From Tetrahymena thermophila SB210 (Eukaryota > Ciliophora > Oligohymenophorea > Hymenostomatida > Tetrahymenidae), in the NCBI RefSeq assembly GCF_000189635.1, contig NW_002475993.1, forward strand, positions 1-55,028: DNA of 55,028 nucleotides, written 5' to 3'. A program made the translations under genes and the position numbers. Shown here in pieces: positions 23,802 through 36,200 of this stretch (the stretch's first letter is position 1; each line of letters starts with the position of its first letter). The notes beneath the pieces are model-generated. The model was not told the DNA's origin. It was given only the letters and a program-made list of their open reading frames with translations, and ran no database searches.

Positions 23802-25815
23802 AAATAAGAATATTATATTATCAAAAACTTGATAATTTTTTATTTCTTAATGATTATCAAAAAATGTTTAAAAGTCATATAATGCTTATTTATATTAATT
23901 AAGTGCGCATTATTAAAATATCAAGTGACGAAATAAACATTTCTTCCCTTTCTTGCAAAGAGTATATAAATAAAATAAAAAATACTTTAATGATAAATCA
24001 TAAATACAATTTATGGTAACTTACTTTCAAAATAAAAAATTTTATTATCAAAATATTGTTTTAAAATAAGCAGTAAATATTATTATTGACCAAATCTATA
24101 ATTTAGAGTAACAAGTATTTTTATCTCAAATTTATATTTATTTAAAAATAAATGATTTATTTTTTAATGGTTTAATTGATAATATATTTTAATTTTTATA
24201 AGTAGAATTATTAATAAGTTTTCTTGGTTTAACAATTTATTAAATAGTTGATAAAATTTAAAAACTAGCTTTTAGCTTTATAAAGGGTTTCATAATTGAT
24301 TTCAGACATAATTTTAAGTTAATTTATTCTAAAATTTCAAAAAAATTAATTTAAATTTTTTAATTTTTGATAATAAAGATTATTTTTAAAAGATAAAATT
24401 TTAATTGACATAAAAAGTAAATTAGATACAAAAGATTTTAATTTTCAAAATATTAATTTACATTCATAGATTTATTGCTGAGTAATCAAGTTAGATTTTA
24501 TACAATATGACTTTTAAGTAATTATCGTTTTAATTTACTATAATATATTCTATGGTATTATGTATTATAAATCATATTTTTCAAATTACAAAATTTTTCT
24601 TAAATAAGTAAGTATATAATATAAGTGTTTTAGATCAAGCTGTTTATATCAATTATTTGTAGGTAGGTTTTAGATTATTGTAAAGAGTTATTTAATTTTA
24701 TCCATCAAAAAGTTTATTTTTTTATAATTACTATAAGTAAATATTTCATTATTATTAGTAATAGATGATAATTGATTTAAAAATATCAATTATTATTTTA
24801 TTTTTTGTGTTTGTATTAAATAAGAAGTTAGTCATAAAAGCATTAATATTAATTAATAAAAATTGATTAAATGCAACTAGCAGGCTAAAATATTATTTAT
24901 AAATTAAAATAATTTAGTATTTTAAATTAAAATGATTAATTATTTTAAAAATAAAAAAAATTATAAGAATATTTTATTGATTGATCATATTTTTAAATCA
25001 TTTAATTGAAGATAATCGTATTATTTAATTTGCTTAAGAAACTGAAAAATGTTTCACTGAATAAAAAGTTTGCAACAATTGAAAATAGTAAAATTTTGAG
25101 TTTTACTTTTTTATTTTATTAAAATAAATTTAAAAAAAAAGAATATTTTAATTATTAATTATTTATTTTTTAATTAAAACAGATATTAACAAATTGAAAA
25201 ATTTATGATTTTATTTTTTAAATACTTTTGTCTCAGATTATTTAAACACATCACTAAATAATAATTTTTTTTATTTATAAAGCTTTTGTTTTATATTTAC
25301 TGAATTATTATTAATTATTTCTAATAATCTAAAATATTTTAAATGACTTTTAATGAGGAATACAAAATTTTCTTAGGTTTTTTCTAATAAAAAATAGTTA
25401 AAATTTATTTATGATAAATGTAAATTATTTTCTTACGTTTTCCTCAGGATTTTTATTTAAGTATCTTTCAAGTAAGATTTTATTTTTTAAATTATAAAAT
25501 AAAATTTAAAATTTAACATGAAACCTTTAATTCACGATAAAAGAATTTTAAAGAACTATTTTTAACTTTTTTAATTATATTATGTAAAGAAAATAAATTG
25601 ATTGAAAGCTAACAGATTTTTTAAAACAATAAATAATTGAGTTAGTTTATTTATATTTTGTGTTTGAAAGAGTTATTTATTTATTAACAATTTCAACAAA
25701 AAACATAAAAAATGCAAGTTTATTTGTTTGTAAATTTATTATATTTTTTAGAAATAATAATTTTTAATTTATTATGATGCAAGTATGCAAAATAAAGCTA
25801 TCTATTTCAACCAAA
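23802..25815. other. intergenic spacer, 2 kb
   Basis: Extremely A+T-rich. I scanned both strands for frames with balanced residue use and for splice-joined frames and found nothing I could support. Confidence 0.5.
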
Positions 25816-26808
25816 TCAAGCAAGGACGGGGTATGAGACGGCTCTGTTGATACCGCATTTACCCTTACCTCTGACGATTCTGAAGTAACCCTTTTCACCC
25901 CAAGAGGCACCCCAAGAGTTCTTGACCTTCCAGAAGTCCTTACCGTTTTCACTTCCCAAACCAACGATTAAGACACCGTGGTTAAGACCGTTAGGATTGC
26001 AGATGAGGGGGTTAGAGATACCACCAGCGTAGAATTAGAGATTGTTGGCATTGATAGCAACGGAGAGAGGACCAATGTTATCGAGGGCAACACCCATAGT
26101 GTTTTCAGTGTCAGCAACAGTCTTACCTTATTCAATATCAACAAAGGAAGCAACACCAACAACACCGAGGGATTAGTTGTATTTGCAAGAACCATCAACA
26201 GCAGTGTAGGGATAAGCTGATTCAGTTTCAAGCTTGGCAGATTCTAAGTAGGTGAAAGCATTGTCCATCAAACCACCATTGCAACCTTAATCTTCCTTGG
26301 TATCACAATCAACCAATTGTTATTCAGAGAAAGAGGTTAAGTTTTACTTTAATTGGAGGACGTATTGACCTTCAATGGAACCAGTGGTAGAGAAAGCCCA
26401 GCATGAACCGCAAGAACCTTAGTTCTTAACAGGGGTAACGGCACCCTTGGTGGTCCAATCAATAGCAGTGGGAGCAGTGAAGGGAGTAGAAGAGAGGGAA
26501 ACCTTAGCTTGGGAGTTTCTAAGTTGGGGCTTGTAACCAAGGTACATGTCAGCGAATTCTTCGTGGGTTAAGTCAGCGAATTAGGTGATTCCGTGTTGAG
26601 CTTCGTCGTTCTTGTTGAAGAGTTCGATTCTTCTTAAGTTTTCCTTGAAGATAGATAATCTGGCGTTGTAGTGTTCTTCAGAGCTGTACTTCTTGTTGTA
26701 AGTTTGAGTGAACTTCTTGAAGGCAGCAGCGATGTCCTAGTCTTGCATAGTGGAGAATCTTGCGAAGACGCAAGCAGCCAATAAAGCGACAATGATTAAT
26801 TTATTCAT
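25816..26808 (-). CDS. secreted papain-family (cathepsin L-like) cysteine protease
   Basis: Single exon, 330 residues, ATG 26808-26806, TGA 25818-25816. Residues 1-16 ([16 protein letters not shown]) are a signal peptide. Residues about 28-85 form the I29 inhibitory prodomain, with [12 protein letters not shown] and [13 protein letters not shown]. The mature enzyme starts near [17 protein letters not shown] and carries [10 protein letters not shown] (catalytic Cys136 with the oxyanion Gln130), [10 protein letters not shown], the catalytic His in [13 protein letters not shown] and Asn in [14 protein letters not shown]. It is a zymogen for lysosomal/phagosomal or secreted proteolysis. Codon choice differs sharply from the surroundings: strong preference for C-ending codons, TCC/CTC/GTC and GGT, as expected for an abundant transcript. 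The protein ends within a normal papain fold ([11 protein letters not shown]), so it appears complete. Confidence 0.96.
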
Positions 26809-29800
26809 TTCTCTTTTTGAATAATTTACTTATTTATTTGATTGATTTAATTTAATTATTGAAATTGTTGTTATGATTTTACTGCATTTAACGCTAGAAA
26901 AATTTATTTAGATTTCTTCAGATGTTAGGTTTTGATGCAATCTCTTAATTCTACGTATCAATCTGAGCTATTTTAGTTTATTGATTTACTTAATTATAAA
27001 AGAAATTCTTTTGATTTTTAAAAAGATATTTGAATGCATTTAAACACAAATTTTATCCTGAATGATTGAATTAATTTACAAAAATCATGTGGAATATAGA
27101 TAGAAAAGAATTAGTTTAATAATTAATGTATTTTTATAGGCATTCACAAAGTATAATGTAATTTACCATTCAAATTAGTTCATTGAAAAAATATCATTCA
27201 AATTGCCTTATTTGATGTATGCACCTTTATTTGGTCTTAATTTTAAAAGAAAAACATTAAATTATATCAAACTTAACTTACTTACTTATTTACGATGAAT
27301 TTTTAATTTTAAAATTCAGAGCATAAGCAAGTAAAAATATTTAATCTAAAGCCCACCAAAAATAGTATGTTGTAATCATTAATTACATAATAGTCAAAAT
27401 CAGCAAATATTAATATTTGTATTCTGCGTCTATCATTTTTCTAAATATTCAAAATAGTAGCAACTCATAAATTAATTTGTAAATTATAAAAATTGCAAAT
27501 ATCCTAATTATAAAAGAATTTTTTATTTTTTCTTATATGAATTTGCATATTACTGTGTCATTAAGATTTCTTTTATATTTTCGCTAATTCATTAATTGAT
27601 CTATTAATTGATAGACATCCATCTAATCTTTCTTTTCTTAGATCCACCTTCTTTTTTTCTTAAAATTCTTTGTAATACAAATGTAAAACAATTAAAAATG
27701 TTCTATTTTCAGTTTTTATATTTTAGAAATTTAAAAAGATATAAATAATCTATTTAGTTATTTACCTACAAAAAACAAAGAATATTTTATTTAATGTTGA
27801 AAATTACATAAATTACTACAAAAAGTAGGATATGGTTTATTTTTTTTATGAAATATATTTATTTCTTTATAAAGATTAAGAGGAATAACTACTATTTATG
27901 ACATTTCGAAATTTCTAAAGCTAAATAATTATAAATTCTATTTATTTAACAACAATTTATATACAAAAATAAAATGATAATAATAAACAAAAAATAATAA
28001 CAATAAACAAATATATTTTAAAAGATTATTACTTGAGTATTATATAAGTCTTATATTGGTGATTTACATTCAATTTTCTTTGTAAAAGAATTAATTTCAT
28101 TTTATCCTAACAGAATTATTCTTCCTTTTATACAAGTTGAATTCTTTTATATCCTTTTTCTGAGAAACAAGTATTTCAAGACAAAAGAAAAAATTTTTCG
28201 ATTAAGAATACTTGTATTATGGCTACTTTAACAGATATAATAAATATGAAAGTTCTATGTTAATTAAAATATAAATTGTTTTGTAATTCGCATTTTATAT
28301 ATTTTTATCTATTTTTTATAATTTATTATATAGTTGTTAAGTAAATTGAGAAATATATATGCCAGTCCATATTACCTTCATATATTTATTTTTTTTACCT
28401 TTTAAAAAAGAGTAATGTAATAAAAAAGTATTGGCTAACATTTAGTAAAATGAGAAAAAATTCTTTTTATTATAAATTTAAGTAAAAAATGATAAATATA
28501 CTTTAGTAGATGAATTTTCAAGAATATTTTTGAAGTAAAACATTTTAAAATACATTTAATTGAATTTAATATCTTTTAATTTGCATCTTTCGACATTTTT
28601 AATGGATAAATTTTATTAAAATATAAAAAATACAAACGATATCTAAAATATTTTTTAAATGATACAATATGTGAATATCCTTAACATTTCTTTAAAAAAA
28701 TAATTCTTAATATGATAAATAAGTTAGCTGGCTATCTTATTTATTAATAAAAATACATTTTTTTATTAAAAAATGTTAAAATATCTAAAAATATCTTATT
28801 TAAATAATCCTTTAATTTAATATTAATATTAATAAAGGAGTTATAAAATTGCAAATAAAAAGGTTGATAGTTAATTAATTTCTTTTATGTCATTTGCATT
28901 TATTTCTCTTCACTATGAGTTGTTATTATTTATGTAAATTCAAGCCTTCAAATCATTGTATTTTTTAATTTTTTATTCATTATATATACAGTAGAATATA
29001 GTTTAGGTCTTAAATTTTTACTTCCCAAAAACTGGAAAAAATTTACAATTAACTCTAAAAAAATATTGAAAAATTTACAACTTATGGATTTATGACTTAA
29101 CCTATATTCTACGGTATTATTTAGTATAATTTTAATTTTTCCTTTATCTGAAAGAATAAAAATAATAAATACTATGAAAAAAATAATCTAATAAATATAT
29201 TGAATAAATTTAAGCTTCTGAAATTTTATATAAGAAACAAATAAAATTATAAAATAGGTTTTGCTAAATATCAAATTAAATACCTAAATTTAAAAATTGT
29301 ATTAATAATAAAAGTATTTGGATTAATACATTTATTTTTAAAATATATAAAAATTAATACTTTATTATTGATAATTATAATATGAAAAACATTTATTTAT
29401 ACTATTAATTTTTTCAAATTTTATTTTTATTTTTGTAGAATTTTTTGTAATACTTTATATTTAGATTATTTTGTAATTAAATAAAGCTTTTTTATAATTA
29501 AAAGAAAAATGTTAAAACAATTTTTTTTTTTTAATTAAAATAAATAAAATTTGAAGATATAATTTAATTAGATAAATAATTTCTAAAAGTAGGTAGAATT
29601 ATTGGAGTTGTAAAATTATATTTTCAAAATAATTTGATATATTTTGAATTCGTATTAAATTTATATCAATAATTATAATTTTTTAATTCTTTTAATTCTT
29701 AGAAATTTTTTTAGTTTTTTTAATTACATGTGAATATTTCAATTTATAAAGATATTCTATTCTATGTTTTATATAAATAAAATTAAAAAAAAAATATACA

Positions 29801-29906
29801 AATTTATTTATTATATTTTTTAATATTTATTGTTTAAGTTACAAATTGAAAAGTGAATAAACATAAATTAAAATTAAAACAATAATATATTGATTTAATT
29901 ATCAAA
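26809..29906. other. long intergenic spacer, 3.1 kb, with inverted repeats
   Basis: A+T-rich region separating two minus-strand genes. It holds the promoter side of the protease gene, a hairpin (28168-28175 / 28207-28214) and a longer imperfect inverted repeat (28991-29009 / 29094-29112). A 40-residue minus-strand frame at about 27570-27690 was considered but not called. Confidence 0.5.
28991..29112. repeat. imperfect 19-bp inverted repeat spanning 122 bp
   Basis: GTAGAATATAG at 28991-29001 is the exact reverse complement of CTATATTCTAC at 29102-29112. Extending inward, 17 of 19 positions pair. The 84 bases between are A+T-rich with a central ACTTCCCAAAAACTGG. It could be the terminal repeats of a tiny non-autonomous element or the stem of a transcript; no obvious target-site duplication flanks it. 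Confidence 0.5.
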
Positions 29907-31733
29907 TCAAGCAAAGTTCTTTTTAAGAAGGGAAGCATCTCCCTTGGAGAAGTACCAATCTTTTTTAGAAATAGTGGATCTTTTATAACCTAAATCATCA
30001 GTAATTTCTTTAACTACTTCAAGGAAAGGAGGAATTTCAACGTTTTGATTTTTATTTTTTAATATGACCTTTAAGATATTGAAACCTTCTTTGACATTTA
30101 AGTAAGTGTCTAAGATAAAAACATTGCCTTGATATAAAAAGACATCTCTGTAAGTAATAAGGTTATTTCTCTTTGTATCTGACTTGCTAAGCATAAATGT
30201 ATATTCTCTATAGCTCAACAATTTCTTGAACTAAATTTCACTACTTTGTGTATCTTTTGAGATCTTATCAACCTTACTAGCACTTAAGATATAAGCATAA
30301 TTTTAATTTTAACCTCTTCTTCTAAGTTTTCTAAAACTTTTTTTGTTTCCTTGTTCTTCTCCACTCTCAAGGAAAACATCTTCAATAAAGAATCTTTGAC
30401 ATTTCAAATCCTTAGGAATATTAGGGCTAATGTTTTCATTGGGCTTTAATAAGAACCTATTTTTTTAAAAGATAATGTTAGCATTTGATAAAATATTTAC
30501 TAAATAATTATATTTAGCTTTTTTTTGAAAATGTTAAACAAATCTTTTATAAAATTCAGTTTATTTTTGAAATAATAATTTATTTAACAAATGTGACTAT
30601 TATCCCAAAAAATCTAATTTTTTAAAGCAGTTTCTGGAAATTAACAACTTTAAATTTAAAATAAAAACGATTAACATAAATGAAGATCTTTTTTAATTTT
30701 ATTTAAAGTAAAAGAAATGCTAAATGACTTTGCAATCATTAATATATTCATTTTATCTCTGCTTTTTATTTTGTTTAACTAATTTAGTTTAAGTATTTAA
30801 AATTAATTGTAATTACTTTCTAGTGTATTTTGTTGTAGAAGATTCAATACCAACACATTGCTTTACTGCATTTAGCATCTTTGTTAGCTTTTCTTCGAAA
30901 CTCTTAACATTATTGTCAACAATAACATGATTTGGGTGACCTAACCAAGCATCTTGAGTTTTCTTATCCATAATAGCAGCTTCTTCAGCAGTTTCAAAAC
31001 GAGCTGAGTTTTATTGGTTGTAGAATTTTTCTGCACCTAAAGCAGCAGTAACAAGGTGAATAACTAAATCGTATCTATCATCTCTCATAAGAACTTCATT
31101 TAAATTGTTGATGTTAAGTAACTCAGCCCATTCCTTGGGTTCAACATAAGCTTGCCCATCCATTAAACCTCTATCACATAACACAATAGCTTTCTTCCTA
31201 CTCAATTTAGCTATCTGAGTCATTGTGTTTTCAAGACGAATCTAAAGCTTAAGAAGATTAGTTTAAAATTGAATGGCTTAAACCATATTATAGTTCTACA
31301 TATCAAGCATACCACCACCATTTGCAATAGTTGTAGCAGCTTCTGGAACAACAAAAACTAAGTACCCTAATTCTTTCATTTTTTCTTACACATAAACTAA
31401 ACCTGATGTCTTACCACCGCATGGTCCTCCTGTGACACAAACTTTGAAAACTTCAGCCTCTTCTTCATCGGGTGATTTTCTTTCACTGATGATAGGAATA
31501 TTTTAAGAATTTTAAGCTAATTTTGCTATCTCATCAAATTCTGTATCCTTTGATTACTTTTAAGTCTTTTGACTAAGCTTCTAAGTTAATTAGGCAAGCT
31601 CTTCATTATCTTACTTACTATTTAAGTATTATTACAAAAACTTGTATCCAATATACCCTTAAGCACACAAAAGAGGTATCAAAATGCTATTTTAAAGACT
31701 TAATTTATCTAAAGAAGATGAAACTTATCCCAT
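29907..31733 (-). CDS. TTD14-like P-loop NTPase with CYTH-like C terminus
   Basis: Two exons, 30817-31733 and 29907-30456, joined across a 360-bp intron (30457-30816) give 488 residues. The N-terminal domain has the Walker A FKVCVTGGPCGGKTSG (P-loop residues 102-109), then FVVPEAATTIANGGG, AIVLCDRGLMDGQAY and IHLVTAALGAEKFY, the pattern of the AAA_28/NadR-like domain of TRPL translocation defect protein 14. The C-terminal half has FRKLRRRGQNQNYAYIL, an SYREYTFMLSKSD strand, YRDVFLYQGNVFILDTY and PPFLEVVKEITDD, matching the CYTH-like second half of TTD14. In flies TTD14 binds GTP and PtdIns(3)P and moves a TRP channel. The protein starts MGQVSSS, a plausible N-myristoylation site (Gly2, Ser6), followed by a short hydrophobic segment (about 17-33), so membrane attachment is likely. 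Confidence 0.82.
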
Positions 31734-33242
31734 AATTGTCTGTAACTATATAAACACAGTAAATATGTTGAAGTGCGCTATATTTGCTTTTGCTTTTAAA
31801 AAAGTGTTATAATTATTAATTTTAGTCAATAAATAATTACTAAAATTATTTGAATTATTTATTTAACTTAAAATGACAATCAAAGATTAACAAATCTCCA
31901 ATTTATTTTAATTCACATTTAATCATACATTTTAAAATGAATATTTTCATTATGCTTAACTTTAACTAATTTATTCCTAAGATACCACTCAAAATGAATG
32001 GATGAATGAAAGACTGAATGCACTGTTTTCTTTTAATGACATATCTTATTTTTATCATAAGCTAGATTTTATTTTATTTATTTACTTAACTTTTTAAAGT
32101 AATAGTATAGTAAAATTTATCTATGGTGGGGGTAATTAAGAAAAAGATTGCTTACTTAAGCAGTGGAGGGGGTTTACCTTTTTATATAAATCTAATAAAA
32201 AACTAAATGTGCTTACTTAATTTCTTTTTTCTTTCAATTTTAAAATTTCACTTTTTGCTAGTAATATATTTAGATTTTTCAAAGCGGAGACATAGGTTAA
32301 AAATATAATATTTATTCTTTTAGAAAATATAAATATCAGAAATATTTTGAATGAATTTAGTAAAGAGCTAATAAATTTTCTATGATTTATTATTATAGGC
32401 TTTAATTTTAATATATTTGGCTATATTATTAAAATTAACAAAATTTGATTTATATTTTAAGCAGTATTTTGATAGAATAAAGTAATAAAAAGTAAAATAA
32501 AGCTTATCCCTTAGTATTTTTTTTAATAAATAAATTGATAAACTTTCTGTGTATATATAATAAAAAATTTTAATTTTCTTCTATTTAATTATAAAAGTAA
32601 AACTTAAATAAGAATTACATTTTTTTGTAATTTTTATTAATAATTAAATTCATAAAAAGATATTTATGTTTATTTTTTTATTATTTATTTATTTTTTAAA
32701 TTTGAATGGAGAAAAACTAAAAATTTTATTGAATTATTTTATTATTCTTACTGATTCTGTAAAATAAAACTTTTATTTATTTAATTAATTATTTATCTAT
32801 TTTATTTTTTTTACTGAGTAAAAGTAGTTAATAATGCTTTTTAATATTTCTAATTAAAATCTCTTGATTTATTTGATTTGTTTTGTTCTAATAAAATTTC
32901 TTAAATTTTGAAAAATGCTTGTCTAAGAATAAGATTTAATTTATTAACTATCTTAATTATAATCAATTAATTAAATTAAGCAAACTTTTTTTTAATTATT
33001 ATAAGAGATGATTTATATTAATACTATATATATTTAAAATATAAAGACTTTAAAGTGAAATAAAAAGATAGTTATTTATTTATTTTATTGTGTAGGCAGG
33101 TAGACTTAAAAATTTTTTTCAATTTGAATTTATTAATTGATTTATTGATTTAGATTTTAGTGTTTAAAATCTAAAAATGAATAGATTATTTATTTATTGA
33201 TTTTATATTTGAATTGAAAGAGTCGACAGAAATAAGACTTGC
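31734..33242. other. intergenic spacer with two G tracts
   Basis: Spacer between two minus-strand genes. At 32124-32176 two G5 tracts (GGTGGGGGTAATT and GGAGGGGGTTTACC) flank a near-palindrome GCTTACTTAAGC, about 400 bp upstream of the TTD14-like start. The rest is A+T-rich. Confidence 0.5.
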
Positions 33243-36200
33243 TCACTCAGTTGAACAAAGAAGAGCAACACCTCTTAATTTCCAATGGGAAGGATTGTTT
33301 GAACCTTCACAAGGTAAACCGACTCTGAAAATGAGATATTTATCTGTTCTCTTGGGATACTTATATACTGGACAGAGATATGTATTTGACATTCTATCTT
33401 GTTCGTTGGTTTTCTTCTTATTTATAGCACTAACGTGAAGAATAGGAAGATCTGCGAAAATCTTTTTAGGATCACTGTCATCAAGACCATTCTTACTCCA
33501 TTTACAACCTTCGAGATAGAGACCTTTAATGTAGACACCTTCAGCTGGAGGCTATTCAATATCTTTTTCTTTTTCTCTCTCTTTTACTGTAGTTGAATAG
33601 ACGACATCATCAAGTGACCAAGCTTCACCACCTTTACCATCACCTTTCTTGTGGTTTCTTGTTACTTCTTACTTCATACCTGTAAGGAAACCTTGAGGAT
33701 TGAAGAAACCTGTCAACCAGAACAATATAGGTCTCTATCCACTACGCAACCAATCATTGAGTTATTTATTTCTATCAGACAAAGATGTACTCCATGAACC
33801 AAGGTTAGGAAGAAGCCATGAAATTTCAGCACCAGAAGGATCATATAACCATGAGTTAGGTACCTAATTTAATTTAAATTTAAACATTTTAACAAAAAAG
33901 TTTTACAATCAATTTTATATTATTTACCTTTGCATCATAAATGGCATTAATAGCTTCAAGAATTTCAGGTGTCATAATAATTTAACCATCAATAGCTAGA
34001 ATAGTGTCTTGAAGAGTCTTTCTAACTAAACCAATAACTCTTTGCATACGGGTAACTTCTTGATACAAGAAAATATTGAGAGGAACTGTCATACCTCTTT
34101 CAGTACTTGTCTTTGGATTAGGTCCACCAAGTTTAGAAACAAGTTCTCTTACTTCAACATCATTATAATCAGGAGGAAGGTTCTTAAGCATATCTTTGGC
34201 TTTGTCTTAGACAATTTCTTCTCTTGTCTTACCTCCACCAACTGAAGAATCCTTGGGACGAGTTTCCATAACAGTGTTAATCATTTCCTTACTTTCTTTG
34301 AGACGGAAAGTTAAATCAGCATTAGAGTGAAGACCAAAAACCTATTGATAAATGAATTAATATTATTATATTGTTTATTTATTTATTTTGTTTTTTTGTA
34401 ATTAAATTTAATAAAAAGTTAAAAAAAAAAAATTATTACTTCAGGATTATCAACTGTAGGAACCTTAGCAATATATTCTTAATACTTAATAAGTTCTGCA
34501 GATGGGTTTTGAGGAATTCTGTATTTGAACTTCTAACCTGAACCATCAACCATAATATCGTAGAAGAAGTAATCATTACCGAAAATACCATCCTTGAGAT
34601 AAGTTTCACCATAAGTAATAAACAATTCACGATCAAGATCATCAGTAATTCTACCACCATATTGTACTTCACAAATCATATAACGAACGACATTCATTGA
34701 GATAGGAAGATTATGAGAGTTAGGTTGAGGAGTTGACATCAAGTTAGTGAGATACTTTTCAATATATAAGAGAGATGCTTCTAGATCTGAGTAGTTATAT
34801 TCATAAGGTACACACCAACCGAGAGGACCGAATTTCTTTCTTTCAATGACAATTGAGTGAAGGAAACAAATAGTAAAGATAAGAGAACGCCAGTTAGAGT
34901 GATCAACCTTATCTATGAATTCCTGAGTAATGATGGTAGTAAATGTTTTGTAAAGACCAGCCTTAAGACCTTTGGGAGGTTCATTAGTAACCTTGAGAGT
35001 TTTTTAAAGAAGACCAAGAGGGAATTTAGGATGCTACTCACAAGTAATCCAAAGACGGAAATCTTCATGAATTTAGTTAATAGGTGAGACTAAAGTTTCA
35101 ATTTCTTCCATAAACTTGAGACCAAGATGACAGTTCTAGAGAATAACCCAACCACCTTCAACGAAGCCTTTCATGATAACTTAACGAGCAACTCTTTCTT
35201 ATCCTTCACCCATAGAAACTTTTTCACAAGGGAATTTCTTCTTTTTCTTAGCTAACTCATCAATTGATGAAGTGGGATCAGCACCAGCAGAAAGTAAGAA
35301 AAGAACAGGATCCATATTAGAAGATTCTTACCAGATACCTTCAATAGGATAAGAAATAGGATCAGTGAATTCCTTACCAAGTACATTAGAAATAAAGTTT
35401 TATGTTGCAATTAAAGTACGATCATTTCTTAATGAACGAACGAGACAAAGTGAAATGAATGAACCAATTTCCTTTTCTTGGTTAATGCTTTCTGCAAAGT
35501 CTGGAATGGGGAAATTTTCAGGATCGTTCTTATCTATCCAATTACGCCATTAGTTTTCAGAGCGAGAAATAAGATCAGGAAGTTCTTTGAAGAATGGAAG
35601 TGTTTATCCTGAGAAAGTGTGCTTGGAGAGAGCCAATATGTTAAGCCATTAATTATCTTCAAGGTATGATATTTGTTTCTAACGTTCAGACTTAATATCA
35701 AGGGCATCACCAGACTTGAGGAAGAGAGAGACATCACCACTTGAAATAGTACCAGCAGTTGTAAGAATCTTGAAAGCCATCATAAGAATAAAAGTAATTT
35801 TATCCTTTTCGAAAAGACCACGATTAACATATCTGTAGACGTGGAATGTCAAGAAAGAAATAATATTTTTAACTCTGTTGGAAGGGAGTTGAGCTTTTTC
35901 AGAAAGATCTATTGATTCAATGAAAAGCTTTAAGAATTATTCAAGAGATGAATTGTACATCCAATTTACCAAAGAAACTTCAATCATTGTGAAGTAAATA
36001 GCAGAACCTCTAATAGCAACAGGACGATATTGTTCTCTCTTTTCATTAATTTCTTTTGTTTTAATTTCAGCATCTATAAGTTTAGCTGCAACTTCCTTAG
36101 CTTGAGTCTTGGTATTATTAAGCACATCCATGAGCTCAGTATCATCAAGAAGATTACCTTGAGAATTAATAAGACGTTCTAGCAAGTTCTTATCTAAACG

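Noticed and set aside
25978..26220. 80-residue plus-strand open frame and other frames over the protease gene
   Set aside because: They are antisense or out-of-phase shadows of the cysteine protease, whose frame has full family motifs and biased codons.
27570..27700. Minus-strand frame with KERLDGCLSINRSINELAK as a possible terminal exon
   Set aside because: Only about 40 codons, no start and no upstream exon that joins in phase; other frames of the same stretch look equally open.
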